From: Pseudo-nitzschia pungens | Taxonomy: Eukaryota > Bacillariophyta > Bacillariophyceae > Bacillariales > Bacillariaceae | Length of the DNA stretch: 64,000 bases | Assembly (NCBI GenBank): GCA_037355855.1 | Contig: CM074763.1 | Coordinates: 1,922,001 to 1,986,000 of the forward strand | Direction of reading: 5' to 3' | In this document: piece by piece, positions 10,933 through 21,174 of the stretch | Position numbering within the stretch: the first letter of the stretch is position 1 | Layout of the letters: every line of letters starts with the position of its first letter | The notes under the pieces: model-generated | What the model was told of the DNA's origin: nothing | What the model saw: the letters and a program-made list of their open reading frames with translations, nothing else | The model's database searches: none | Translations under genes and position numbers: made by a program

Positions 10933-12315
10933 TTAGAAGTGTTCTTGTTCTTGAGAGTCGCGTCTCCAAAAGATGTGAGCTCTGCAACTTGTGATCCAAG
11001 ACCCTGAGTAGTTTCCCTTTCCCGTATAATTCCTGAAGTCTCTGGTAGTTTTGGAATTGTCCTCGCTCATTGCCCTTGTTCGAGCAGTTAAGAAACTTTG
11101 AGGAGCACGAGTAGCAGTGGAACAGTCACTGTCTCTTTTCTTCTCGCTGCAATTAGTATTAATAGACAATCGTTTTCTACCCAACCGATTACTTTCTATT
11201 TCTGATTCGATTTCAAGGTCAGTTTCTAAGTCTGGTCCTGATTTTATTCGTTGTTCTTGCACAAGCAATCGCTGTGCAGTGAAACCAACGGAATGAGTCA
11301 TTGCGGTCGTATATTGTTGTTCATTCTGGACTGTAGCTAAGGACGATACTAAATCATTTTGTTTTGTTTTTGACTGAACCACGCTTGCGGTCGTTGCTTG
11401 AGCCACTGCAGGTGCAGCAGTTTTATAGTGTTTGGCTTGCAATCCCGTATCCACTGAATCTCTGTTATTGCCGGTGGTGTTACGAGGAAATGCGGTTCTA
11501 GCATTGGGAACAGAATCATTCTCATAATCATTGTTCTCGTCGTGGCTGTCACCATCGGTACCACAGGCAACGGAATTGTTGAAGTTCGTCGTCCTCAGTT
11601 CTTGTCCATTAGACATCGGATGATTTTCGGGAGTCTCACCGCTGAAAACAATCTTCTCGCCTTTTTCCTCCTGAGAAGGTTCATCGGCAGCTGAAGTGTT
11701 CCCAACGGTTACACTTTTGTGCTTGGTAACATTGATACCACTTACTTCCGCTGCTACATTACGGTTCCCACCCACTGCAACGCGTTCTAGGCTACAACTT
11801 ACACTTATTCGTGCAGAGGACCCTGATGTAGATGAAGAACGCTCAGTGTATACTTCCACCGCAGCTACTGCAGGAAGAGGATCGCTGATATTACCTGACT
11901 TTTTATCTCCCTCCACTTGGTTTCTTGTGGTGTCAGCGTGCTTTGCAATATTCTGTTTTAAGTTATTTTTTTTCATCATTCTTTGCTTGCTGCAGTGATT
12001 CGTCCGAAGTAGAACGAAAACCATTACTTTCAAAACATAAATCACAACTATGAGAACGAGGGCCATGATCATGACATCGTGTGTGTCCGATGTCTTCTCA
12101 ACATCTGGTTTTGCTGCGTTATTGCTAGGATTGGGGGTCGCTTCAACAGTTGATCGGGTGCGCGGTTTTGTGCACGATTTACGCGCCGATGCTCCATCGT
12201 TCTCATCAGACGACGATGAGCACTCCTCGTCTGCATTGTCTGTGTTGGCTGTTGCAACCTTCCCGTCATTGGAAGACAAACGATTTTGGGTAGTTGTTGC
12301 GAGCGGTGAAATCAT
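10933..12315 (-). CDS. Ser/Asn-rich protein with one transmembrane helix
   Basis: A 460-codon frame, not recognised as any family. Acidic, serine-rich residues 1 to about 80 are followed by a hydrophobic helix (VMIMALVLIVVIYVLKVMVF, residues about 80 to 103) and a basic stop (RTNHCSKQRMMKKNN). The rest is a long low-complexity region. Its stop codon is 26 bp from the ATG of the next minus-strand frame (10907). That next frame is itself open upstream to about 11065, so a one-base skip near here would fuse the two into one protein of about 1,200 residues. It is kept separate because no homology decides the matter. Confidence 0.45.
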   Translation of the reverse strand: MISPLATTTQNRLSSNDGKVATANTDNADEECSSSSDENDGASARKSCTKPRTRSTVEATPNPSNNAAKPDVEKTSDTHDVMIMALVLIVVIYVLKVMVFVLLRTNHCSKQRMMKKNNLKQNIAKHADTTRNQVEGDKKSGNISDPLPAVAAVEVYTERSSSTSGSSARISVSCSLERVAVGGNRNVAAEVSGINVTKHKSVTVGNTSAADEPSQEEKGEKIVFSGETPENHPMSNGQELRTTNFNNSVACGTDGDSHDENNDYENDSVPNARTAFPRNTTGNNRDSVDTGLQAKHYKTAAPAVAQATTASVVQSKTKQNDLVSSLATVQNEQQYTTAMTHSVGFTAQRLLVQEQRIKSGPDLETDLEIESEIESNRLGRKRLSINTNCSEKKRDSDCSTATRAPQSFLTARTRAMSEDNSKTTRDFRNYTGKGNYSGSWITSCRAHIFWRRDSQEQEHF

Positions 12316-14514
12316 CTTTCAAGTAAGGGACGGTTCATTTGTCATTCGTAAAGCAGCCTATCTGGTGTTTGCATTCTGTTGCAATACCGGTAAATGTGAT
12401 GCTTGCAAAAAGACTCACGCGAAGCACGAGGAAACCAATTTTCCACCACCATTAAGACGACTATTCTAGCACGACGGGACTGGATCAATTCTGATTATTT
12501 TTTGCTAATTGCTAGATAACGTGGTGTACGACACTTGTACATCGGCCTCATCCGTGATTCAAATCGGAACCAAGCCACAGGCTTATTATAACCTTACCCG
12601 TTACTCCCATAATCCCAAAGAGGACTGATTAACTCCCTCACTCACCTGTAATAGAACGACGCACATGCATGCCATCTGAAAAAGTGCAAGTATTGTGCGT
12701 GGTTTGAATTCACCACAAGTTACACGGAGCTACCGGTGTTGTCGTAAGAAACCTTACTTGTAAGATGAAAAAAAAAGAAAAATATCGATCACTCATTACA
12801 CGTAAGATTACGAGATTTAGGGACGAAAGCGCCTCCTTTCATCACCATTACGATGACTTACTCCTTCTAGTAAAATCCACCGATGATGATTCTTTGTGAC
12901 CAGCAGACGGAAAAAAACAAACATGATGATTAACTTGTGATAATAACTGTTTAGACGCGGATATGGCAATTGAGATCCACAACTATCGTACCCGGTAGTT
13001 ACGTGGAACCAACAACACCAGGGTCTGGGCTACAAATCATTATCATAAAATAATAATCATGGAAGATATTTTGTTCCTGAATGCTAGAATGACGAAGTAA
13101 TGCTGGTTGTAGTCGAATATCAATTCAATGCCTGTACGAAAAGATTTTGATCATTAAGAGCACGCGTTGGACGTGAGAAATAAACCGAAGTATAAACCGA
13201 TAAGCATGAGTTCTGCGAACGATGAGTCGAGTTTCTCCTCTTTACTACACTCCTAAATGCATGAGACCGCGGAATACAACCACCTGCTGCTATTTATATG
13301 CAGAAAACAACGATAAAACCTCTCCACTCTATACGATTGCATTACCGGCAAGGAAACTTCATTCAGCGTACTTAAGTTCTATTCGATTGCTACAGGATGT
13401 TTTGTTCGGTGAGAGTGCGTATCACGCAAAACTCAAAACGAATGAAAACGACATTGCGTGTAGAAGACAAGAAACAATAATGAGAAGTGCTGTTGAACAA
13501 AACCATTTTGTTGCGGTCGTACCTACGAAAACCTCGTGACACTGAGAGAAATAACTACGAAGTACTTGGTTTCCATAGCACTTAATAATAATAATAATAT
13601 ACTTATTGAAGTAGGAAATCCGAAGGTGGCCACCGAAGGTGGTTAATACTATAATTATTTGGTCTCGAAAAATGGAGTGGCGATGACCATTGCATCCTAA
13701 GCACATCATCGCGTTTACTCCGTCTTCGTTATTGTAGCGACTCTTACGACATGTTGGTTGCCGCTTTAAAATAATACTGCGAGAACTATGCAACGTGAAG
13801 AGTGTGTGATTTTAAGAGTAGTGTGTGATTCTAGTTCTGATCACACACTCCATCTGCAACTAATTGATGGGTGGATCGCTGAGGGACAAACAAAAAACAA
13901 GTATGCAAAGAAGATATGGATGGGTTGACTGTTCGACACGGAGTTGGAGGATATTGTATTTAGCGTTTCATACTGACAGACACTACTACAAAAATTATTT
14001 GTTCGGCACGATGAAAACTATGGTACGATTCGATTCCACTCCATTCATTTCGAATCAATTCAAGATTCAATTTGAACTAGTTTGAACTCTTACAAAAGCT
14101 GACGACCAAGATGAACCAATTCAATCGCGACTTTGACCCCATAGAATCAACGGAAAGCAAGACAATGGGCCGAACCAAAATCGATTTCTACCAGTGGTTG
14201 CGAAAACGAAGTGCACTGAGGATTCTTTCCAGACTCTTTGTGTACAGTACCCGTGGAGTTGATCGAATCAATTCAATTCATGAATCGGGCAAATCAGAGT
14301 GGAGATTTGACGGGACGGGATGGGACGAGACACGGTTTGTTTCCGTTGCCAGCAACGAACAGCGGATTCGTTTCCCAAAATCCACCCGTTTATCGGACCC
14401 GTTTTGTTGTCGCCAATCCGGGTCGCTTTGCACCGCACTATAAGCGTCAAAAAGCATTTTACTGTATCGAATCACACCGTTCCGTTCAGTTGCATTGCAT
14501 CCCGTAGCGTCCCC
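12316..14514. other. Intergenic region without clear genes
   Basis: Spacer with short palindromes, an AT-rich (AAT)n run near 13585 and an inverted GTGTGTGAT/ATCACACAC pair near 13805 to 13850. A 105-codon plus-strand frame at 13222 has no domain or compositional support. Nothing else can be supported. Confidence 0.5.
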
Positions 14515-15678
14515 TTAGGTTCCACCGGCGACGCTTCCCTCCCAAAAGATCGGCGAGGAAGGTCCCTCGAGCCACTCCGACAGGGGGACCCGCTTTGGTT
14601 GTTTCGAATCCCCCGTCTGGCGGTTGACCTCGTGGCTGGTGCGACCCTCGCCATTCCTCCAGCGCTCCCAGGTGGCCCTCGAGTCCCAGATGGTGCAGGT
14701 GGAATAGTTGTACCGAGAGCACAGCTCGTCCCCGGCGCCGGCGGACCGCTCGTGGCTGTCGTTGTCGTTGCCGTTGCCGTTGCCGTTGTCACTGTCATTG
14801 CCGTTGTGGTTGAGCTTGCGCAGGAGCGAGAACCCGACGAAACCGGGCTGGAGGGAGAGTTTCGACCGGCGATTGGCCCACCGTGCCTCGAACAGGGCTT
14901 TGCAGTGGTCCCGGACCTGGAACCGGTTCATGGCCACAAAACAGCCGTGGTTGGCGTGCTCTTGCTGGGTGGTCGCAGCGGGTTGGTCCGGTTCGATCAC
15001 CAGCGTGGCGTCCCACAATGTCGTCGCAACGGTCGCATCCGGGCGGAGCAATGCACGGGGTGCTCGGTTGTTGTTGTTGTTGTTCTTGTTGTTTCGGTCT
15101 GGCCGGTCCGTGGCGAGCACCTCGAGGGTGGCGAGCGTCGCGTCGGATTCCGAGTGGACAATCTCTCTGCCGTACAAGAAGATGCCGTCGCAGCGCTGCA
15201 GGGAAAGCGGTGGCAATGCGAGCGGCGACGACTCGGACACGGACACGGACATGGACACGGAAACCGGCCCGGCGCTCGAGCCCGAGACCGCCATGGGCAA
15301 CGGCACGTCTATCGGGGGACATTCGTTGTTGCCGTCGCTGTCGTCTGTGTTCGGTGCCAATCGAAACAAGGTCAGGCGGAACCGCCCCGATGCGGGCAAT
15401 AGGACGTTGTCGTCGCCAATGCCGTCGTCGTCGTCGTCGCGGTTGTTCGTTCCATCCACCAGCGCGAACGGTCCCTCGTTCGTTGGGGTCGGTGGGGTTC
15501 TGCTTGTTGCGTCCGGGGGAATCGATAGCGACAATTGCGAGGAGGTTCTCGCCGTCGCGAGAATCCACAGGATCACCACCGACGAGGCTATTCCACCGGA
15601 CGGTCGCCGAACGATGGTCCTCATGGCTTTTATGTGAATGGGGACGGGGAATTTGGATAGAGTTTTTTGTTTTCCCAA
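14515..15678 (-). CDS. Secreted or plastid ABM (antibiotic biosynthesis monooxygenase-like) domain protein
   Basis: A 387-codon frame. Residues about 242 to 345 form an ABM-type ferredoxin-like domain: HGCFVAMNRFQVRDHCKALF, EARWANRRSKLSLQPGFVGF and, after an Asn/Asp/Gly-rich insertion, YNYSTCTIWDSRATWERWRNG. Related domains occur in heme-degrading monooxygenases and in dimeric stress-response proteins of algae. The likely start is Met19 (MRTIVRRP), because it gives a basic N-terminus plus a hydrophobic signal segment (IASSVVILWILATARTSS) that would direct the protein to the ER or, as the first part of a bipartite leader, to the plastid. Residues about 45 to 220 are low-complexity spacer. Catalytic activity cannot be read from the sequence; some ABM proteins have no known enzyme role. 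Confidence 0.65.
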   Translation of the reverse strand: MGKQKTLSKFPVPIHIKAMRTIVRRPSGGIASSVVILWILATARTSSQLSLSIPPDATSRTPPTPTNEGPFALVDGTNNRDDDDDGIGDDNVLLPASGRFRLTLFRLAPNTDDSDGNNECPPIDVPLPMAVSGSSAGPVSVSMSVSVSESSPLALPPLSLQRCDGIFLYGREIVHSESDATLATLEVLATDRPDRNNKNNNNNNRAPRALLRPDATVATTLWDATLVIEPDQPAATTQQEHANHGCFVAMNRFQVRDHCKALFEARWANRRSKLSLQPGFVGFSLLRKLNHNGNDSDNGNGNGNDNDSHERSAGAGDELCSRYNYSTCTIWDSRATWERWRNGEGRTSHEVNRQTGDSKQPKRVPLSEWLEGPSSPIFWEGSVAGGT

Positions 15679-16977
15679 CGCTTAGCTTCGATCTTCGAAT
15701 CGTTGAATAGTGATCGCCGGTCGAACTCAATCCGGCGAAGGTGTTGTTGCTGCGGTCAATAGTCCCCCGATAGTTAGATGCAGGATGAATCTGCCGCGAA
15801 TGGTGCGTGCGTGCCTCTTCTTTCTTATCGTCGGATGCTGTCGATGGGACGAACGCAAGGGATGCTACTGTAACGATTTTGGCGTGTGAATTCGAATGAG
15901 AACAAGAGTATGAAAAAAAAGTATGGGAAGACACTAAGGTCTTACGATACGAGTACGAGTACGAACCGGTACGTAGAAAAACACAAGACAGACCCATGCG
16001 AATTCGGAAGAATGATGTCACCATGACGAGACGGCATGCCATTGTAAAACATACGAGTACGTACAAACTCGTAAGTTTACTACGGGTGAATGAACAATCG
16101 TTCCGATCCGGTTCCGATGGTGTCAAAACCAGGGTTCATAGTTAAAACTACGAATGATCTTACGTAATTACTGGTAAGGTTAACCTTACTCATGCTATCA
16201 ACGGACCTTTCTCAACGATCAAGAGCCCAATAAAAAGAATAACGATTAGCTCGACTAACGTGTAATCTTACGTACCGGTACTCAAACCAGTATTAACAAC
16301 AAAGTCAACCTACGGTATGTACAGTAGTAGGGTTCGTCCGTATGGTAAGCCTTATCTTAGGTACGAGTAACTCACAACCTCCAACAGAGAGTTGAAGAAT
16401 GTCAGTCGTGGATTTTGTGTCGTGCATCTTGGCAAGACACAAGAGCCATGACTAACTCTGTAAGGCGCTGAGGGTAAGGGTTAACGAACACAGGAATGGA
16501 CACGTGCTGAATTCTGATGAACGTCGAATACGCCATGGGGATATCTTTTTGTCGCTAAAAATTACTGTAATCTTACGAAATACCTCGAAGTACAGCAGAA
16601 GATTAAATTTCCTACGGTATGACAACATACTAATTCGCGTAGACTTTCACTCAGAGCGTGCCAAGCAAGCTGATGAGCTTTTGCCCCAACAGTAATTTTA
16701 CAGACATCTTTTATGTTTTCCTCTCACCTAACTTACTGCCTCATTCCGGTACGTGTACACATAAAATTAGTTCCCAACACACATAAAACACCACAAGAAC
16801 ACAGCTTCACAAACTTTGCATTTTTCAACACTTGATTGAGAATCTTGAGAATCGGAGACTGAATCGACCGAGTCTTGAAATCCAATCCCATCAAACAACA
16901 CGCGATACAACTACAACTACAACAACAACCACAACCAAAGTACAACAACAACCACAAACAAAACCAAAACCCAGACC
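15679..16977. other. Intergenic region, includes a perfect 16-bp palindrome
   Basis: Divergent promoter region between a minus-strand and a plus-strand gene. It includes the perfect palindrome GTAAGGTTAACCTTAC at 16174..16189 and several TACGAGTACG words. An ACA/CAACAA-rich 5' UTR of about 90 bp precedes the ATG at 16978. No gene seen. Confidence 0.5.
16174..16189. promoter_or_regulatory. Perfect 16-bp palindrome GTAAGGTTAACCTTAC
   Basis: An exact inverted repeat in a divergent intergenic region. Half-sites and variants of it occur in most other intergenic regions of the window. Regulatory role is inferred only. Confidence 0.35.
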
Positions 16978-19599
16978 ATGGCGGACAAATTGTTCAAGCA
17001 ATTCACGCAGGCGGCCGGAGACGACCCGGCGAAGTGGATCCAGACCGCCGTGAAAGTGGCGGAAACCGCAACGGAAAGTCTCGAAACCGACGAGAAGAAA
17101 AAGGCCGAAAAGATGGCCATGATCAAACAAGCCCAACAAATGGCGGGCCAGGTGTACGGAGTACCGGCCGACGCCGGTAACAACAGTGGCGGCGGCAGCC
17201 AATCCCAGCCACAACCACAACCACAACCCGGCAAAAACAACGCCGGCAAAAAGCCAGGCCCCAAGAAAAAGCCTCCCGGTGGAAAACCCTCCTACCTGAT
17301 TCCGAAAAAGGACAACGACGGGCCGAGCGAGAACGCGGGGGAAGCGGTGCCCGCTGCGAGCAATGAAGAAGGGGAGGAAGCGGAAGAAGAACCGGTCAAG
17401 GCCACCAAATTCAAGCCCGCCGCCGGAACGCCGGCATTTTTGTTGCCCAAAAAGACGGCCAAACCCCCACCAGCGGAAGAAGAGGACGCGGAGGAAGCAG
17501 CGCCCGCCACAAACGATGAAGAACCGGAGGAAGAAGAACCGGTCAAGGCGAGCAAATTCAAGGCACCCGCCGGAACACCGGCGTTCTTGTTGCCCAAAAA
17601 GACGACCGCGCCCCCACCAGCGGAAGAAGAAAATGATCAGGACGAGGAAGCGGAGGAAGCACTGCCCATTGCAGACAATGCGGAACAGGAAGAAGAAGAA
17701 GAAGAAGAAGAACCGGTCAAGGCCAGCAAATTCAAGGCACCCGCCGGAACACCGGCATTCTTGTTGCCCAAAAAGAAGACCATGCCCGAAGCATTGGGCG
17801 ACGACGACCAGCACGAGGAAGCAGAAGGAGATGTCCCACCCGCCGCCACCAAGTCCGCTGCGACCAAGAAAAGGCCTCCCGGCGGAAAACCCTCCTATTT
17901 GATTGCCAAAAAGCCCGAATCCGAACCGGCGGAAGGAGAAGACAACGAGGGTGAGCCTGAGGGTGAGAATGCGGAGGAAGCAGTGCCCGTTGTCAAGGCC
18001 ACCAAATTCAAGGCAGCCGCCGGAACACCGGCTTTTTTGTTGCCCAAAAAGACGACCGAGCCAGAAGAGGAAGGCGAAGGTGACGACGACGACGACGACG
18101 AGAGCGTGCAGGAAGCGGAGCCGGTCGCGGGCGATGGCGACGAGAGCGTGAGCTCGGAAGAAAGCGTACTCTCTGCAGAAAGCGTGCACTCTGCAGAAAG
18201 CGTGAGCTCGGAAGAGAGCAAAAGCTCGGAAGAAAGCGTGCACTCGGCAGAAAGCGTGAGCTCGGAAGAGAGCAAGAGCTCGGAAGAAAGTGTGCACTCG
18301 GAAGAGAGCAAGAGCTCGGAAGAAAGTGTGCACTCGGCAGAAAGCAAGAGCTCGGAAGAGAGCAAGAGCTCGGAAGAAAGCGTGCACTCGGCAGAAAGCA
18401 AGAGCTCGGAAGAAAGCAAAAGCGAAGCCGACGACGACAACGACAACGAACCCGACCTCGTCCAAGAGGAAGAAGAAGCGCCCGCACCGAAGCCGGAACA
18501 GGAAACGGCAGTCACGAAGTCTTCCTCCGCCAAAGACGACAATGCGGACGAATCGCAAGCGGATGCAAACTCGAAGAAGAACGCGGCGATAGCGCTGGGT
18601 GTTGGCGCGGCGGTGGTCGCGGCAGCGGCGGGAACGGCAGCCGTGGTGGCCACAAACAAAAAGAAGAAAAAGAAAAAAAAGGAAAAGGAAAAGGAAAAGG
18701 AAAAGGAAAAGGAATCCGCAGATGCGGACGCGGGTGCCCCGTCGGTAGGTGCTACCACGTGCCGCATCACAATCCCCGAGGGAATCTCGGAGGGTATGCC
18801 CTTCACGGTGACGGTCGTGGGTCACCGATTCGAAGTCATCTGCCCGCCCGGTGCCAAAGCCGGTCAGCAGATCCGTGTTGCCCTTCCCGAGAAAAAGAGC
18901 AAGAGCAAGACCAAGAAGAGCTCTAAAGCGTCGTCATCGAGTGCCGCTTCCTCTACCACGGTGCAAACCGTGGTCGTCCCGGCCGGAGTCTATCCCGGAA
19001 TGCCCTTTCGTGTGCGAGCCAACGGAAGGGAATTCAAGGTCAATTGTCCCCCGAACGCCGCACCGGGACAACGCATCCAGATTCGGGTTCCGGCGGTGAG
19101 CGGGCGATCCAAGTCTCCGACTCCGCCGCCGATGGCGCACTCTGCGACGGTGCAAACCGTGACGGTGACGGTCCCGGCCGGAGTCAACCCCGGAATGCCC
19201 TTTCGGATCCGGGCCAACGGCCAGATTCACACGGTGACCTGTCCCGGCGACGCGTGGCCGGGAAAGCGCGTCCGGGTGAGGGTCCCCGCGGCGCCGCAGC
19301 CACAGCGGCAGCGGCAGAGATCCCCCTTGCCACCGCCGGGGTCCGTGTATCCGGGGCAGCAGCAACCCACTTCTCCGGTGCCGCCGTCGTCGTCGTCGCA
19401 GGAGTTCGTATCGGTAGTCGTCCCGGCGGGCGTGTCTCCCGGCGGTAAATTCCGGATCCGGGCCAAGGGACGAGAATATGTGGTGACCTGCCCGCCCGAT
19501 GCATGGCCCGGGAAGACCGTGCGGGTGCCCGTTCCGGGTAACCGTGGTGCGCACCCATCGGTCAGTCACTATCAACAATCGGGTGGGTCCTACGTCTAA
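16978..19599 (+). CDS. Modular repeat protein with four C-terminal VPAG/PG repeats
   Basis: An 873-codon frame whose ATG follows CAGACC. Residues 1 to 65 are a helical, charged head. Residues about 100 to 358 carry two kinds of short linear repeat, PPGGKPSYLI(P/A)KK twice and KFK(A/P)xAGTPAFLLPKK four times, separated by acidic spacers. Residues about 389 to 482 are a Ser/Glu run of SSEES-type units. An Ala/Val-rich segment (about 531 to 556, AIALGVGAAVVAAAAGTAAV) may span a membrane and is followed by a Lys/Glu tail. Four copies of a roughly 45-residue unit end the protein (about 594, 660, 724 and 810), each reading V-x-VPAGVxPGMPFR-x-RA-NG then V-x-CPxxAxPGxx-(I/V)-x-V-x-VP. No enzyme motif is seen. 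The linear motifs look like repeated binding sites and the C-terminal units like small beta modules. Function unknown. Confidence 0.75.
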   Translation: MADKLFKQFTQAAGDDPAKWIQTAVKVAETATESLETDEKKKAEKMAMIKQAQQMAGQVYGVPADAGNNSGGGSQSQPQPQPQPGKNNAGKKPGPKKKPPGGKPSYLIPKKDNDGPSENAGEAVPAASNEEGEEAEEEPVKATKFKPAAGTPAFLLPKKTAKPPPAEEEDAEEAAPATNDEEPEEEEPVKASKFKAPAGTPAFLLPKKTTAPPPAEEENDQDEEAEEALPIADNAEQEEEEEEEEPVKASKFKAPAGTPAFLLPKKKTMPEALGDDDQHEEAEGDVPPAATKSAATKKRPPGGKPSYLIAKKPESEPAEGEDNEGEPEGENAEEAVPVVKATKFKAAAGTPAFLLPKKTTEPEEEGEGDDDDDDESVQEAEPVAGDGDESVSSEESVLSAESVHSAESVSSEESKSSEESVHSAESVSSEESKSSEESVHSEESKSSEESVHSAESKSSEESKSSEESVHSAESKSSEESKSEADDDNDNEPDLVQEEEEAPAPKPEQETAVTKSSSAKDDNADESQADANSKKNAAIALGVGAAVVAAAAGTAAVVATNKKKKKKKKEKEKEKEKEKESADADAGAPSVGATTCRITIPEGISEGMPFTVTVVGHRFEVICPPGAKAGQQIRVALPEKKSKSKTKKSSKASSSSAASSTTVQTVVVPAGVYPGMPFRVRANGREFKVNCPPNAAPGQRIQIRVPAVSGRSKSPTPPPMAHSATVQTVTVTVPAGVNPGMPFRIRANGQIHTVTCPGDAWPGKRVRVRVPAAPQPQRQRQRSPLPPPGSVYPGQQQPTSPVPPSSSSQEFVSVVVPAGVSPGGKFRIRAKGREYVVTCPPDAWPGKTVRVPVPGNRGAHPSVSHYQQSGGSYV

Positions 19600-20063
19600 T
19601 AATGGAACGATCGAAGGGAGTGAATGAGAGCCTGGAATTCACCAACGACTCGGATTGCTGTGGGAATACAACCAGAGTGACAGAACCTACCAGCAGGAAC
19701 GGTTGAAAGCATTCCTTCGGGGTGACCTACAATGGTACCGGAGAAAGTCGATGCAATTTTTCTTTTTTGTAGCATGTAATTTTTTACGAAATACTCAGTA
19801 ACATAACAGTCTCGACAGATAATTCCCTTGTCTTGCTCTTCGCTGGGAAGAGCTTGTTGTTCTTACGAAACCAATGATGGAACACAGGTTCAAACCGTCT
19901 CCGTTTCAATCGCCTTTCCGACGAGACGAAACTCTTGTGTATGGATGTCTTTGAATTGATTCGAATTGAACTGAACTGAACTGAACTGAACTGAACTGAA
20001 TTGAACTGAATTGAATCTCTCTGCGAAACTCCTTTGCATCGATGTCTTTGAATTTGAATCTCC
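19600..20063. other. Convergent intergenic spacer with TGAAC array
   Basis: 3' ends of the VPAG/PG repeat gene (plus) and the SPGR gene (minus) face each other. Nothing gene-like is seen apart from the pentanucleotide array. Confidence 0.5.
19965..20016 (+). repeat. (TGAAC/TGAAT)n pentanucleotide array
   Basis: About ten units of CTGAA or TTGAA, starting 47 bp beyond the SPGR gene stop. Confidence 0.85.
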
Positions 20064-20591
20064 TTACTGGTCAGACCCCTTTTCGTTATCGAGCTGGGTC
20101 ACGGATTCGGGTCGTCGGCTCGGTCTTGTTTTCGTCGCATTATGCTTTCCGGGGCTCTCGCCTCGCTTCTTCAATCGACCGGGACTCTGGCCCCGCTTTC
20201 TCATTCTCCCGTTTCGCAATCGTCCGGGGCTCTCGCCTCGCTTCTTGTGCGTTCCGGGACTCTCGGCTCGCTTGCCGGTTCGGTCGGTGAGAGATTTGAG
20301 GGATTTGGATTTGCCGGGGCTCTCGGGACTCTTCGTCAGGTTGGAAGAGCTGAAGGCCTTTTTCGATAGGCTTCTGGAACTATCGGCCGTTTTCGTCATC
20401 AAACTCGACGAGCTGCCGTCCTTTTTCGTCAGGCTTGCGGAGCTGTCGGGCTTTCTGGTGGGTCTGCTGGATTTGGAGGAATCGGGACGTCTCGACAACC
20501 TCCCCGGGCTCTCGCCTCGTTTCCTCAGCCTGCCGGGGCTCTGGGCTCGCTTTCTCAACCTGCCGGGGCTCGGATTCCTCTCTCGGTTCAT
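20064..20591 (-). CDS. Small basic SPGR-repeat protein
   Basis: A frame is open from an upstream ATG at 20801, but the first part translates a microsatellite. The ATG at 20591 (MNRERNPSPGRL) is therefore chosen, giving 175 residues. The protein is built from a repeated octamer to decamer, K-R-(G/A)-(E/Q)-SPGRL-(R/K), with copies at both ends and a Ser/Lys-rich centre (SSSSLMTKTADSSRSLSKK) of phased S-L-x-K units. It has a very high positive charge, no hydrophobic core, no signal peptide and no known domain. SP(G/K)(R/K) motifs occur in DNA- or microtubule-binding tails of other proteins and are classic proline-directed kinase targets, so a nucleic-acid- or cytoskeleton-binding role is a guess. 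No homologue is recognised. Confidence 0.55.
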   Translation of the reverse strand: MNRERNPSPGRLRKRAQSPGRLRKRGESPGRLSRRPDSSKSSRPTRKPDSSASLTKKDGSSSSLMTKTADSSRSLSKKAFSSSNLTKSPESPGKSKSLKSLTDRTGKRAESPGTHKKRGESPGRLRNGRMRKRGQSPGRLKKRGESPGKHNATKTRPSRRPESVTQLDNEKGSDQ

Positions 20592-20610
20592 TGTTTTGGG
20601 TCGAAAATAT

Positions 20611-20678
20611 TGGATTGGATTCGATTGGATTGGATTGGATTCGATTCGATTCGATTCGATTCGATTTGATTTGATTCG
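20611..20678 (+). repeat. (GATTG/GATTC)n pentanucleotide array
   Basis: About thirteen units of (T)GATTGGAT/TCGAT type end about 20 bp upstream of the SPGR gene start. They explain the artefactual N-terminal extension of that frame. Confidence 0.85.
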
Positions 20679-21174
20679 GTTGGTTTGGCAACTGTGCTTA
20701 AAAGAGCTTCTTTTGCCGGGACTGTGACGGTATCTTCTTATCTTACCGCAGATGGGTGATGTCGACCTGCTCCGGTTTGATGTGGAAAAAAGTGTGAGCA
20801 TTGGTAGTACCGATACATGTACGAGTAATCCACCATGTTTTTGCTCGTATCATCGAACGGAATTACTTCGTACTTCGTATTATTCTTTGGGACGCTTTGG
20901 TTTGGATGGAAAAACTGGACTACGACTATCCTACCGGTAACCTTACCATATACGAGTACAGTACAACTATCTCTTACTATGATTCTTGAACTTCGCACGG
21001 ACTGTACGCGAAGTTCTTTCATTTCAGTTGGTAAGGTTAAAATAAAAATGTCAACGACACCGGTTGCTTGAATCGAGGCGTGTTCTACTTCTTATTCTTT
21101 CTTAGGAGTTATCGCTGGTCAAGGAGGACTATTCGTAATCGTTAACGAAATTCTGTTCTCAGAGTCGCAGCTTC
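20679..21174. other. Intergenic spacer
   Basis: Upstream region of the SPGR gene. AT-rich with TACGAGTA and GGTAAGGTTA words. No gene seen. Confidence 0.45.

Noticed and set aside
13222..13539. 105-codon plus-strand frame
   Set aside because: No domain, AT-rich composition like the surrounding spacer, overlapped by an equally long minus-strand frame.
14320..16126. Long frames overlapping the ABM gene on both strands
   Set aside because: Shadows of a GC-rich coding region; only the 387-codon minus frame carries conserved domain motifs.
16891..18825. 644-codon minus-strand Phe/Arg/Leu-rich frame
   Set aside because: Antisense of the low-complexity VPAG/PG repeat gene (repeated Glu/Ser/Lys codons read backwards).
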